From positions 2,232,001-2,296,000 of the forward strand of contig NZ_CP099466.1 of NCBI RefSeq assembly GCF_023921125.1: a stretch of 64,000 nt of DNA. Reading direction: 5' to 3'. Shown in pieces: positions 1 through 6,809 of this stretch. The first letter of the stretch is position 1, and every line of letters starts with the position of its first letter. The stretch comes from Arthrobacter caoxuetaonis (GTDB lineage Bacteria; Actinomycetota; Actinomycetes; Actinomycetales; Micrococcaceae). The notes under the pieces were generated by a model, which made no database searches, was not told the DNA's origin, and worked only from the letters and a program-made list of their open reading frames with translations. Position numbers and translations under genes: made by a program.

Positions 1-134
1 AAGCCCTGGAAGACCTGAACACGGGTGTTCTTGCCTTCAACGATGTTGACGTGAACCTTGACCGTGTCACCGGCGCGGAACTCGGGGATGTCCGAACGCA
101 GCGAGGCTGCGTCAACAGAATCTAGGATGTGCAT
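1..134 (-). CDS. rplS: 50S ribosomal protein bL19, N-terminal part
   Basis: Only the first 44 codons are in the window; the gene continues past the left edge. The translation begins [15 protein letters not shown] and continues [14 protein letters not shown], which is the conserved start of bL19, a protein at the interface of the 30S and 50S subunits. The ATG is preceded by a strong AGGAG Shine-Dalgarno sequence at 144-148. It is last in the trmD-rplS order typical of bacteria but has a promoter-like sequence of its own just downstream of trmD, so it is probably transcribed separately as well. Confidence 0.95.
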   Translation of the reverse strand, partial: MHILDSVDAASLRSDIPEFRAGDTVKVHVNIVEGKNTRVQVFQG

Positions 135-320
135 TGTTACTCACTCCTGGTGAACGCCACAGGTCATCCACTTTGGTCACGGCAGCAAGGATGCGCACTC
201 AGCGCACAGATACTGCCGAAGCTATGAAAACCGGCGGTCCGGGAATCGGTTGCCGGTGTGCCTTACCTGTTGGCCTCGCTCCCCCTGTGGCAGGTGCGGA
301 CCCAGATGACACAACTACCT
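135..320 (-). other. long 5' leader of rplS with an attenuator-like hairpin
   Basis: If the promoter at 321-351 is used, rplS mRNA has a leader of about 180 nt. On the minus strand it can form a small hairpin at about 194-210 (TGCGC/GCGCA arms) and a second one at 230-257 with arms ACCGGC and GCCGGT, followed at once by four U residues. The second has the look of an attenuator or weak intrinsic terminator. No coding frame of note lies in the leader. The folding is read by eye. Confidence 0.35.
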
Positions 321-351
321 ATTGTGCCACAGCTTTGGTTCCAGCTCCCAA
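321..351 (-). promoter_or_regulatory. putative rplS promoter
   Basis: On the minus strand TTGGGA (346-351) and CACAAT (321-326) are 19 bp apart, with the context TGTGGCACAATAG. The same TGGCACAAT string lies upstream of rpsP at 2609-2617, which supports a shared ribosomal-protein promoter type. The position between the trmD stop and rplS fits. Confidence 0.4.
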
Positions 352-362
352 CCGCATCCGGG

Positions 363-1160
363 TCAGGGCCGGGGCAGGACGGCCTCGGGCGTAACCGTCC
401 AGCCCAGGGCTGCCAGCGTGGCCCTGTCTGCCTTGTCCAGGCTGGCCGGGTCGAGTTTGGCCAGCAGGTCCGGCCGGCGCTCGGACGTGCGCCTGAGCTG
501 TTCGTCCCGGCGGAAACGGGCGATCTTCGCGTGGTTGCCGCTCAGCAGCACCTCCGGAATCGCACGTTCACGCCAGATTGAAGGCTTGGTATAGACCGGA
601 TACTCCAAGAGGCCATCGGAGTGGGATTCCTCGACCAGGGATTCAGGATTGCCAACGACGCCGGGCACCAGGCGGCCGATCGCCTCGACCATGGCCAGCA
701 CGGCCACCTCCCCGCCGTTCAGGACGTAGTCGCCCAGGCTCATGGGGCGGACGTCGAAGTTCTCCCCGGCCCATTCCAGCACCCTCTCGTCTATGCCCTC
801 ATAGCGTCCGCAGGCGAAGACCAGGTGCTCTGCCTCCGCAAGCTCATAGGCCGTGGCCTGGGTGAAGACTTCTCCGGCAGGCGACGGGACGATCAGGACC
901 GGCCGGGTACCGGCGGTGTCCCCAGCACCGGCGTCCGCCAGGGAAGAGGCCAGCGCCTGGGACCAGGGTTCGGGCTTCATCACCATGCCGGCTCCGCCGC
1001 CGTAGGGAGTGTCATCCACAGTGCGGTGCCGGTCCGTGGTGAAGGCGCGCAGGTCGTGGACACGCACGTCAAGGAGCCCGTCCTGGCGTGCCTTGCCGAT
1101 CAGGGACAGGTCCAGTGCGGCGAGGTACTCCGGAAAGATGGAGAAGACGTCGATGCGCAC
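363..1160 (-). CDS. trmD: tRNA (guanine-37-N1)-methyltransferase TrmD
   Basis: The protein (265 aa, usual length) methylates N1 of G37 in tRNAs that read CNN and some other codons, using SAM, and so prevents +1 frameshifting. It starts [13 protein letters not shown] and carries the SPOUT trefoil-knot motifs [13 protein letters not shown] and [11 protein letters not shown] near residues 120-165. The start is a GTG at 1158-1160 directly abutting the rimM stop codon (1161-1163), which suggests translational coupling. The neighbours rimM upstream and rplS downstream are the conserved cluster. Confidence 0.96.
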   Translation of the reverse strand: MRIDVFSIFPEYLAALDLSLIGKARQDGLLDVRVHDLRAFTTDRHRTVDDTPYGGGAGMVMKPEPWSQALASSLADAGAGDTAGTRPVLIVPSPAGEVFTQATAYELAEAEHLVFACGRYEGIDERVLEWAGENFDVRPMSLGDYVLNGGEVAVLAMVEAIGRLVPGVVGNPESLVEESHSDGLLEYPVYTKPSIWRERAIPEVLLSGNHAKIARFRRDEQLRRTSERRPDLLAKLDPASLDKADRATLAALGWTVTPEAVLPRP

Positions 1161-1703
1161 TTAGCTGCCTGCCCCGCCCTTGTCTGCCTCCGGGATGTTG
1201 AGCTCAAAGAGTCCGGCCGGCGGAGTCAGCAGCACATAGCCGTCTTCCGTGTTGACCTCCGGAACGATCGCCTCGACGAAGGGGACCAGGACCTCCCGCC
1301 CCTGCGTGTCTTCCACGATGAGCAGGTCCTGGACAGTAAGGGTACGCAGCGCAGTCACGGTGCCGACGACGTCGCCGCCCACCTTGGCCTTCAGGCCCAC
1401 CAGCTCGTGTTCGTACCAGCCTTCGCCGTCCTCTTCTGCGCCGGCTTCGTCCGTGTCGATGAAAAGCTTCACGCCGCGCAGTTCCTCGGCGCCGTTGCGA
1501 TCCACCACTTCTTCGAACCCGAGCAGGAGGATGTCCTTGTTCCAGCGTGCGCTCAGCACAGTCAGCGGGCCCTTGGACGCCGGCTCGACGGTGAGCACTG
1601 CACCGGGCACAAAGCGGTCTTCGGGGGCATCGGTCAGCACCTGCACGGTCACCTCGCCGCGGATGCCGTGGGGCTTGCCGATGCGTGCCACCTGTAACTG
1701 CAT
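1161..1703 (-). CDS. rimM: 16S rRNA processing protein RimM
   Basis: RimM binds uS19 and helps mature the 30S head and the 3' major domain of 16S rRNA. The ATG at 1701-1703 gives MQLQVARIGKPHGIRGEV, the conserved family start, behind AGGAG in CCTAGGAGAAT; a longer in-frame extension up to 1760 would run through a terminator hairpin and is rejected. The protein is 180 aa, of normal length, with an N-terminal RimM domain and a C-terminal PRC-barrel (about residues 95-170, GWYEHELVGLKA). It is followed without a gap by trmD. Confidence 0.95.
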   Translation of the reverse strand: MQLQVARIGKPHGIRGEVTVQVLTDAPEDRFVPGAVLTVEPASKGPLTVLSARWNKDILLLGFEEVVDRNGAEELRGVKLFIDTDEAGAEEDGEGWYEHELVGLKAKVGGDVVGTVTALRTLTVQDLLIVEDTQGREVLVPFVEAIVPEVNTEDGYVLLTPPAGLFELNIPEADKGGAGS

Positions 1704-1750
1704 GGATTCTCCTAGGTTCGAAAGGGACTGCCGGTGGGGGCCGGCGGCGT

Positions 1751-1798
1751 AAAAAAACATCCGGCCCCTACACCATTATCTGGTGCGGGGCCGGATGC
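1751..1798 (-). terminator. intrinsic terminator after khpA, inside the ribosomal cluster
   Basis: On the minus strand a stem with 10-bp arms (ATCCGGCCCC pairing with GGGGCCGGAT), extended inward by a GCACC/GGTGT part, is followed by seven T residues (1751-1757). It lies between khpA and rimM and ends less than 50 nt before the rimM start, so rimM-trmD must be reached by read-through or by a promoter not seen. Confidence 0.85.
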
Positions 1799-1824
1799 TA
1801 AGAACTGCTTGAATTGCTGGTGCG

Positions 1825-2067
1825 TCAGCGGCGCCGGTCAGTGTCGACGACGTCGACGCGGACCTGGTCGCTGCCGGCCAGGGCGGAAATCACCGTGCGC
1901 AATGCGCGGGCGGTGCGTCCCTGGCGGCCGATTACCCGGCCAAGATCGTCCTGATGAACACGGACCTCGAGGGTTTCCCCGCGGCGGTTGTTCTTTGCGG
2001 AAACCTTGACATCCTCAGGGGAGTCAACGATTCCGCGCACGAGGTGCTCCAGCGCTTCGGCCAGCAA
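1825..2067 (-). CDS. khpA: KH-domain RNA-binding protein KhpA
   Basis: A single type II KH domain of 80 aa. The RNA-binding GxxG loop is seen in GRVIGRQGRTARALR (about residues 45-60). The start chosen is TTG at 2065-2067, giving LLAEALEHLVRGIVD, the usual beginning of this family (normally MLxEALEHLVRGIVD); it leaves one base after the rpsP stop. Longer in-frame versions only read through rpsP. KhpA partners with KhpB/Jag in other Gram-positive bacteria to regulate cell elongation and mRNAs; that role here is inferred from the family. Confidence 0.9.
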   Translation of the reverse strand: MLAEALEHLVRGIVDSPEDVKVSAKNNRRGETLEVRVHQDDLGRVIGRQGRTARALRTVISALAGSDQVRVDVVDTDRRR

Positions 2068-2068
2068 T

Positions 2069-2488
2069 CTACTCAGCCTCAGCCTCGGTGGAAGCGGCTT
2101 CTGCCTCTTCCTTCTTGGCCTTCGGGGTGATTGCTTCGGGGACAATCACGGACTTCTTCTCGGGAACCACGAAGGGCTCCTTCGGGGCCTTGGTACGCAG
2201 GGTACCTTCCTGGCCCTCGATGTTCTTGAACTTCTGCCAGTCACCGGTGATCTTCAGCAGAGCTGCGACCTGCTCGGTCGGCTGGGCGCCGACGCCGAGC
2301 CAGTACTGGGCACGGTCGGACTTGATGTCGATGTACGACGGTTCCTCGGTCGGACGGTAGAGTCCGATTTCTTCGATGGCACGGCCATCGCGCTTGGCAC
2401 GGGAATCCATGACAACAACGCGGTAGTGTGCTGAGAACTTCTTGCCGAGGCGCTTAAGGCGAATCTTTACGGCCACTTTTGTGGTCAC
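2069..2488 (-). CDS. rpsP: 30S ribosomal protein bS16
   Basis: bS16 is an early-binding assembly protein of the 30S body. The sequence starts [17 protein letters not shown] and contains [20 protein letters not shown], typical of the family. At 139 aa it is longer than the about 85 aa of E. coli because of an actinobacterial C-terminal tail rich in Glu, Ala and Lys (from about residue 85). It is first in the rpsP-khpA-(terminator)-rimM-trmD set and is preceded by a promoter-like sequence near 2609. Confidence 0.96.
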   Translation of the reverse strand: MTTKVAVKIRLKRLGKKFSAHYRVVVMDSRAKRDGRAIEEIGLYRPTEEPSYIDIKSDRAQYWLGVGAQPTEQVAALLKITGDWQKFKNIEGQEGTLRTKAPKEPFVVPEKKSVIVPEAITPKAKKEEAEAASTEAEAE

Positions 2489-2608
2489 TCCTGATCTGAA
2501 ATGGGGCGAACCCGTACTTCTGCTCCCGTGGGGCGGGCCATACGTTGGGGTTCAAAAGGACAAGATGCATGCACGGAGAGAGGGGCCGCGCAGATCGAGT
2601 ACCTGACC

Positions 2609-2617
2609 ATTGTGCCA
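2609..2617 (-). promoter_or_regulatory. putative -10 region of rpsP
   Basis: The minus strand carries TGGCACAAT, identical to the -10 region proposed for rplS. It would give a leader of about 115 nt. No good -35 hexamer is visible 16-19 bp upstream, so the call is weak on its own. Confidence 0.3.
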
Positions 2618-2669
2618 GATGCCTCCATCTTTTGCGACTCGCGCCCCGCCGGGGAGGTTTCGCCTCCGC

Positions 2670-3554
2670 TCAGGCGGCGGCAACCCTGATGCGGTTGCGC
2701 CAGGGATCTTCGAAGCGCAGTTCGGCGCCCGTGTGGTGGCTGGAAACTCCGGCGGCCTTCAGCCGGTCAGCCAGCGCTCCGACGTCATCCTGCCCTGGAA
2801 CCCGGATGAGCACCTCACCAAGCCCAAGCGTGTCCTTCCTGGGACCGGCGCCTTGGCTGTTCCACACATTCATTGCCATGTGGTGGTGATAGCCGCCAGC
2901 GGAAACGAACAGTGCCTGGCCATGGAAATCCGCCGTGCGTTCAAAGCCCAGGGTACCCACGTAGAACTCGGCCGCGGTGGCGGTGTCGCCGACCTGCAGG
3001 TGCACGTGCCCCACACCGGCTGCTGCTGCGGCAACCCGCGACATGGCCTCTTCGGAGAGGTGCTCCTGGAAATACTGCTGCGGGGGAAGCGCCAGCGATG
3101 CCATGCGGACGGTCTTGCCTGCCGCCGTCGCATCCCAGTCCCACGCCTCACGGGGACGGTCCCAGTAGAGTTCGATTCCATTGCCTTCGGGATCAGTGAA
3201 ATAGAAGGCTTCGCTGACCAGGTGGTCCGCGCTGCCGACGTAGGCGGAAGGATCGAACTGTGCCGCCATCGCCACTGTCGCCGCAAGGTCCGACTGGGTC
3301 TCGAACAGGATCGCCGTATGGAACAGTCCTGCCTCTCCCCGCGATGCGACCTGCAGGCCCTGCGCGGGAGCCAGATGCACCAGCGGCACCGTCCCGCGCC
3401 CCAAATACAGGCCACCGTCAGCCTCTGCGACGACGTCGAGCCCGAGTGCTTCACGGTAATAGCCCCACACTCTCTCCATATTGCCCACCTTCAGCATCAC
3501 GGTGCCCATGGCAAGGTCGGCGGGTAGGAGATCAGGGGTTGGTTGAAGGTTCAT
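2670..3554 (-). CDS. two-domain VOC-family protein (catechol 2,3-dioxygenase/glyoxalase-like)
   Basis: The 294-residue protein has two vicinal-oxygen-chelate halves, about residues 15-135 (GTVMLKVGNMERVWGYY, FHTAILFET, GNGIELYWDRP) and 175-294 (GVGHVHLQVGDT, GGYHHHMAMNVWNS). The His and Glu residues in these strings are the expected metal ligands. The length and layout match the CatE/YfiE type, usually linked to quinone or catechol detoxification; substrate cannot be told. The ATG has no Shine-Dalgarno sequence but sits 6 nt after a TAAGCT -10-like hexamer, so the mRNA may be leaderless. Expression is probably controlled through the repeated palindrome at 3543-3582. Confidence 0.85.
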   Translation of the reverse strand: MNLQPTPDLLPADLAMGTVMLKVGNMERVWGYYREALGLDVVAEADGGLYLGRGTVPLVHLAPAQGLQVASRGEAGLFHTAILFETQSDLAATVAMAAQFDPSAYVGSADHLVSEAFYFTDPEGNGIELYWDRPREAWDWDATAAGKTVRMASLALPPQQYFQEHLSEEAMSRVAAAAAGVGHVHLQVGDTATAAEFYVGTLGFERTADFHGQALFVSAGGYHHHMAMNVWNSQGAGPRKDTLGLGEVLIRVPGQDDVGALADRLKAAGVSSHHTGAELRFEDPWRNRIRVAAA

Positions 3555-3582
3555 GTAAATAGCTTACTTGAAGCTTCATGTA
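3543..3582. promoter_or_regulatory. repeated operator at the VOC gene start (MarR-like)
   Basis: An 18-bp near-palindrome TACTTGAAGCTTCATGTA at 3565-3582 deviates from perfect symmetry at one base pair. Its right 15 bases recur at 3543-3557 as TTGAAGGTTCATGTA (one base different), 25 bp away and spanning the start codon. Two sites covering promoter and start suit repression by a dimeric regulator such as the MarR proteins that control related genes; no regulator gene is next to it. Confidence 0.5.
3561..3566 (-). promoter_or_regulatory. putative -10 of a leaderless VOC-gene transcript
   Basis: TAAGCT on the minus strand fits the actinobacterial TANNNT -10 and is followed by six bases and then the ATG (3552-3554), the spacing expected when transcription starts on the A of the start codon. 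No Shine-Dalgarno sequence is present. Confidence 0.4.
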
Positions 3583-3607
3583 TTTCCTAGCGGGCGCGTT
3601 GTCGTCG

Positions 3608-4117
3608 TCAGCCCTGTTCGAAGGATTTGCGCATGGCCACCCTTGCTCCCAGCGAGTCCAGTCCAAGACGGCGTTCATTCTCCCGGACCCGTGCCAGCTC
3701 CCCCTCGGGATCAATAACGACGAACCCGCAGCTGCGGTAGAAGGGCGCGTTGAACGGAACATCGGCAAAGGTACACAGAGTCATGCCGGGATAGCCCTGC
3801 TCCCGGGCCCAGGCGAGTGCGGCCTCTACCAGGGCGCGCCCCACTCCCCTGCCTGCCTGCAGCGGATCGACAGAAAGCTGCTCGAGGTGCGCGTCCGTTC
3901 CGACCTCCTCGATCCGCGCGAAACCCTGCGGCGGCCGCCCTGCCACGAGTACCTGGAGCGCTGTGCGCAGCCCCTCCTCGCTCGTCGGCGGAGGCAAGCG
4001 GTCCACAGCGCCCGGCTGCGTCCCCGGGACATCCTGCAGCAGGGTGTCTGATGCGGCCTCGATCGCGGGAAGCAGGGACAGTTCGCCGGGCGACGCGGGA
4101 CGGACAGCGCCGTTCAT
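3608..4117 (-). CDS. GNAT-family N-acetyltransferase
   Basis: The 169-residue protein has the GNAT fold with the acetyl-CoA loop LSVDPLQAGRGVGRALVEAAL (Q/RxxGxG/A) around residues 80-100 and a C-terminal APFYRSCGFVV strand-helix turn. The acceptor is unknown. Its ATG overlaps the stop of the upstream hydrolase fragment in an ATGA (4114-4117), so it is translated as part of the Nudix-like/fragment/GNAT set. Nothing in the context identifies the substrate. Confidence 0.85.
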   Translation of the reverse strand: MNGAVRPASPGELSLLPAIEAASDTLLQDVPGTQPGAVDRLPPPTSEEGLRTALQVLVAGRPPQGFARIEEVGTDAHLEQLSVDPLQAGRGVGRALVEAALAWAREQGYPGMTLCTFADVPFNAPFYRSCGFVVIDPEGELARVRENERRLGLDSLGARVAMRKSFEQG

Positions 4118-4455
4118 GCTGCGGCGCTCCCCCGGAAACCGCTTAGAAAGGCTTGGATCGCCTCCCGGCCTTCAGGGCTGTCCTGCGGGCGGTGGTTGCC
4201 GCCGGCTCCGATGTGCTCTGCTCCGGTGGATTTGAGAAAGGCTGCAACTTCCTCGTACAGCGGCTCCCATCCACCTGTCAGCACGAGAGTCGGGACCCCG
4301 GGAACGATCTCCAGGGGCGCTTCCCGCGGCGGGGCCTGCATCCGCCGGCGTGCTGCTGCCTTCGCATCGGGTACACCTGCGGGGTGCACCTCGGGGAGAA
4401 AGACCATCCGCTGCTGAGCCATCCGGATAGCTGATCTTCGGCAGGTTCGGGACAT
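4114..4455 (-). pseudogene. C-terminal remnant of an alpha/beta-hydrolase
   Basis: About 113 codons matching only the last third of an alpha/beta-hydrolase: the APLEIVPGVPTLVLTGGWEP strand, a helix (LYEEVAAFLKSTGA) and GAGGNHRP, where His would be the third triad member. The N-terminal part with the GxSxG nucleophile is absent, because the reading frame begins 3 bp after the Nudix-like gene. An internal ATG at 4420-4422 is an alternative start. It still overlaps the GNAT start by ATGA. It may be a decayed gene kept for coupling, or a short expressed protein; a catalytic function is unlikely. Confidence 0.5.
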
Positions 4456-4458
4456 GTT

Positions 4459-5010
4459 CTAACCCAGCAGGTGGGACACTTCCGGAAGCTGCGGCATCAT
4501 GGCCGGTATCCCCGGCCTGGCAGGCAGGGGGGCACCCGGGATCAGGCGTCCGTCGACCAGCTCCGCCACGGACTGCGTTTCCAGGGCAGTCAGGGCTGCC
4601 GCCAGCCGGGCTACTTCTGCCGGCTCCAGCAGCCTCGTGCACGCGTCAATGGACAGGAACCTGGCATGTACGGTATCGCCGGCCGCCCGAAAGCCGGAGG
4701 TGGCGGCCGGTACCGATCCGCCGTCGTACACGAATGCGAGGCCGCCGGCGTCCTGGGCCGAATCGACCGCACAGTCGAACACAAGCATCCGGCCGGCAGG
4801 AATCCGGTCGCCGAGAACCGGCAACAACGCACGTGCAGCGGCAGTCCGGGGATCTTCACCCGCTTTGACGACGGCGCCCGGCAATGCCCAGGGCCCGTCG
4901 CCTGAGCGGACGGCAAGAACGGCCCCCACGCTGTCGCGCACCAGGGCGGCAGCATCGACCCGGCGGCGGAAGACGCTGCCGTAGAAGCGCGCCAAACCCG
5001 AAGCTGCCAC
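4459..5010 (-). CDS. Nudix-like protein with degenerate Nudix box
   Basis: 183 aa. The N-terminal half resembles Nudix hydrolases (DAAALVRDSVGAVLAVRS, then WALPGAVVKAGEDPRTAAAR at about 41-60). The signature GX5EX7REUXEEXGU is broken: the three metal-binding glutamates expected at 61, 64 and 65 are Ala, Pro and Val. Hydrolysis of a nucleoside diphosphate linkage is therefore doubtful, and a ligand-binding role is more likely. The gene is upstream of the hydrolase remnant and GNAT gene, probably co-transcribed with them. Confidence 0.65.
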   Translation of the reverse strand: MAASGLARFYGSVFRRRVDAAALVRDSVGAVLAVRSGDGPWALPGAVVKAGEDPRTAAARALLPVLGDRIPAGRMLVFDCAVDSAQDAGGLAFVYDGGSVPAATSGFRAAGDTVHARFLSIDACTRLLEPAEVARLAAALTALETQSVAELVDGRLIPGAPLPARPGIPAMMPQLPEVSHLLG

Positions 5011-5096
5011 GTTCTTTCCTCCCCGTACGGATCACTTCACGATTGCGGTGAAGCCTATCCGCTCGGCGGAGGAATGACAGCTCTCAGGTCAGCCGG

Positions 5097-6680
5097 CTAT
5101 TTCCCGAGGAACTTGTCGAAGCCCTTGGGAAGGTTCAGGGACGACGGATCAAAATCCCCGCCCTGCTGCCCGAAAGCCGAACCGGTGGGCAGCGACTTGC
5201 GTGCCCCGGCGCGGCGCGCCTCGGCCTCCGCCAGTTCCTGGGCGGCCTTGGCCGGGTTGCCGGAACGGGCCTTCTTCTTGCCCTTGGCAGCCTGCTGCTT
5301 CTTGCGGCTGCCGCCGAACCCTCCGGGGCCTGCAACGCCGGGCATCCCCGGGATGCCGCCGCCTGCAGCCATCTTCTTCATCATCTTCTGTGCCTGGGCG
5401 AAGCGCTCGAGCAGGCCGTTGACCTCCGAGACGTGGACGCCGGAGCCGCGGGCAATACGGGCACGGCGGGAGCCGTTGATGATCTTGGGAGCTACCCGTT
5501 CGTGTGGCGTCATGGAACGGACGATCGCCTCGACGCGGTCGATTTCACGCTCGTCGAAGTTCTCCAGCTGCTCACGCATTCCGGCAGCACCGGGCATCAT
5601 CATGAGCATCTTCTTCATGGAACCCATGTTGCGCAGCTGCACCATCTGGGCGAGGAAGTCATCCAGGGTGAAGTCTTCCTGGTCGGCGAACTTCTTCGCC
5701 ATCCGGGCAGCTTCATCCTTGTCCCAGGTCTTCTCCGCCTGCTCAATAAGGGTGAGGATGTCGCCCATGTCGAGGATGCGGCTGGCCATGCGGTCCGGGT
5801 GGAAGACCTCGAAATCCTTCAGGCCTTCACCGGTGGAAGCGAACATCACGGGCTTGCCGGTGACGGAGGCAACGGAGAGCGCGGCACCGCCGCGGGCATC
5901 GCCGTCGAGCTTTGTGAGGACAACGCCGGTGAAGTTCACGCCTTCGTTGAAGGCCTGCGCCGTGGCAACGGCATCCTGGCCGATCATGGCATCGATAACG
6001 AAGAGCACTTCGTCCGGCGTGATCGCCGCGCGGATGTCTGCGGCCTGCTGCATCAGTTCCGCATCGACGCCCAGGCGGCCTGCGGTGTCCACAATGACGA
6101 TGTCATGCAGCTTGGTGCGCGCTTCCTCCACACCCTGGCGGGCGACGGCCACCGGATCGCCGGTGGCGGCTTCGAATTCCGAGCTGACGCCGGGATGCGG
6201 AGCGTAGACCGGCACGCCGGCGCGTTCACCGTTGACTTGCAGCTGCTTGACGGCGTTGGGGCGCTGGAGATCGGCAGCAACCAGCAGCGGGCTGTGACCC
6301 TGGTCCTTGAGGTAACGGGACAGCTTGCCCGCCAGTGTCGTCTTACCGGCGCCCTGGAGGCCGGCGAGCATGATCACCGTCGGCGGGTTCTTGGCCAGGG
6401 ACAGGCGGCGGGTCTGGCCGCCGAGGATGCCGACGAGCTCCTCGTTGACGATCTTGACGACCTGCTGGCCCGGGTTCAGGGCCTGCGAAACTTCCAGGCC
6501 GAGGGCCCGCTCCTTGACCGAAGCAGTGAAGGCCCGGACCACGGGTACCGCGACGTCGGCGTCGAGGAGGGCACGGCGGATTTCCCGCACTGTGGCATCG
6601 ACGTCCGCTTCGCTCAGACGCCCCTTGCCCCGCAGGTTCTTAAACGTGGAGGTCAACCGGTCAGACAGTGAATTGAACAC
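5097..6680 (-). CDS. ffh: signal recognition particle protein Ffh (SRP54)
   Basis: Ffh binds 4.5S RNA and signal sequences and, with FtsY, delivers ribosomes to SecYEG. Domains: N helical bundle (1-85), GTPase with P-loop GLQGAGKTTLAG near 107, DTAGR and TKLDG, and a Met-rich M domain from about 310 (MGSMKKMLMMMPG, MMKKMAAGG). The start used is GTG at 6678-6680, giving VFNSLSDRLTSTFKNLRG, the conserved beginning; the frame upstream to 6746 has no homologous look. 527 aa is typical. The C-terminal tail is Lys/Ala rich as in other actinobacteria. Confidence 0.96.
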   Translation of the reverse strand: MFNSLSDRLTSTFKNLRGKGRLSEADVDATVREIRRALLDADVAVPVVRAFTASVKERALGLEVSQALNPGQQVVKIVNEELVGILGGQTRRLSLAKNPPTVIMLAGLQGAGKTTLAGKLSRYLKDQGHSPLLVAADLQRPNAVKQLQVNGERAGVPVYAPHPGVSSEFEAATGDPVAVARQGVEEARTKLHDIVIVDTAGRLGVDAELMQQAADIRAAITPDEVLFVIDAMIGQDAVATAQAFNEGVNFTGVVLTKLDGDARGGAALSVASVTGKPVMFASTGEGLKDFEVFHPDRMASRILDMGDILTLIEQAEKTWDKDEAARMAKKFADQEDFTLDDFLAQMVQLRNMGSMKKMLMMMPGAAGMREQLENFDEREIDRVEAIVRSMTPHERVAPKIINGSRRARIARGSGVHVSEVNGLLERFAQAQKMMKKMAAGGGIPGMPGVAGPGGFGGSRKKQQAAKGKKKARSGNPAKAAQELAEAEARRAGARKSLPTGSAFGQQGGDFDPSSLNLPKGFDKFLGK

Positions 6681-6809
6681 GCGCTGCGCACTTCTTTCAT
6701 CGGGTAGTTCGCCATGTTTGCCAGGCCCAGCTGTTAAGGGTACCAAGCGCGGGTGGGTATTCGCCGCATGCCCTTACACCGAAGCGCCCCCCGGTGGCAC
6801 GCTGGAGAA

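Noticed and set aside
1704..1760. N-terminal extension of RimM from an upstream start
   Set aside because: It would be translated from the terminator hairpin and does not match the family; the ATG at 1703 has a good AGGAG.
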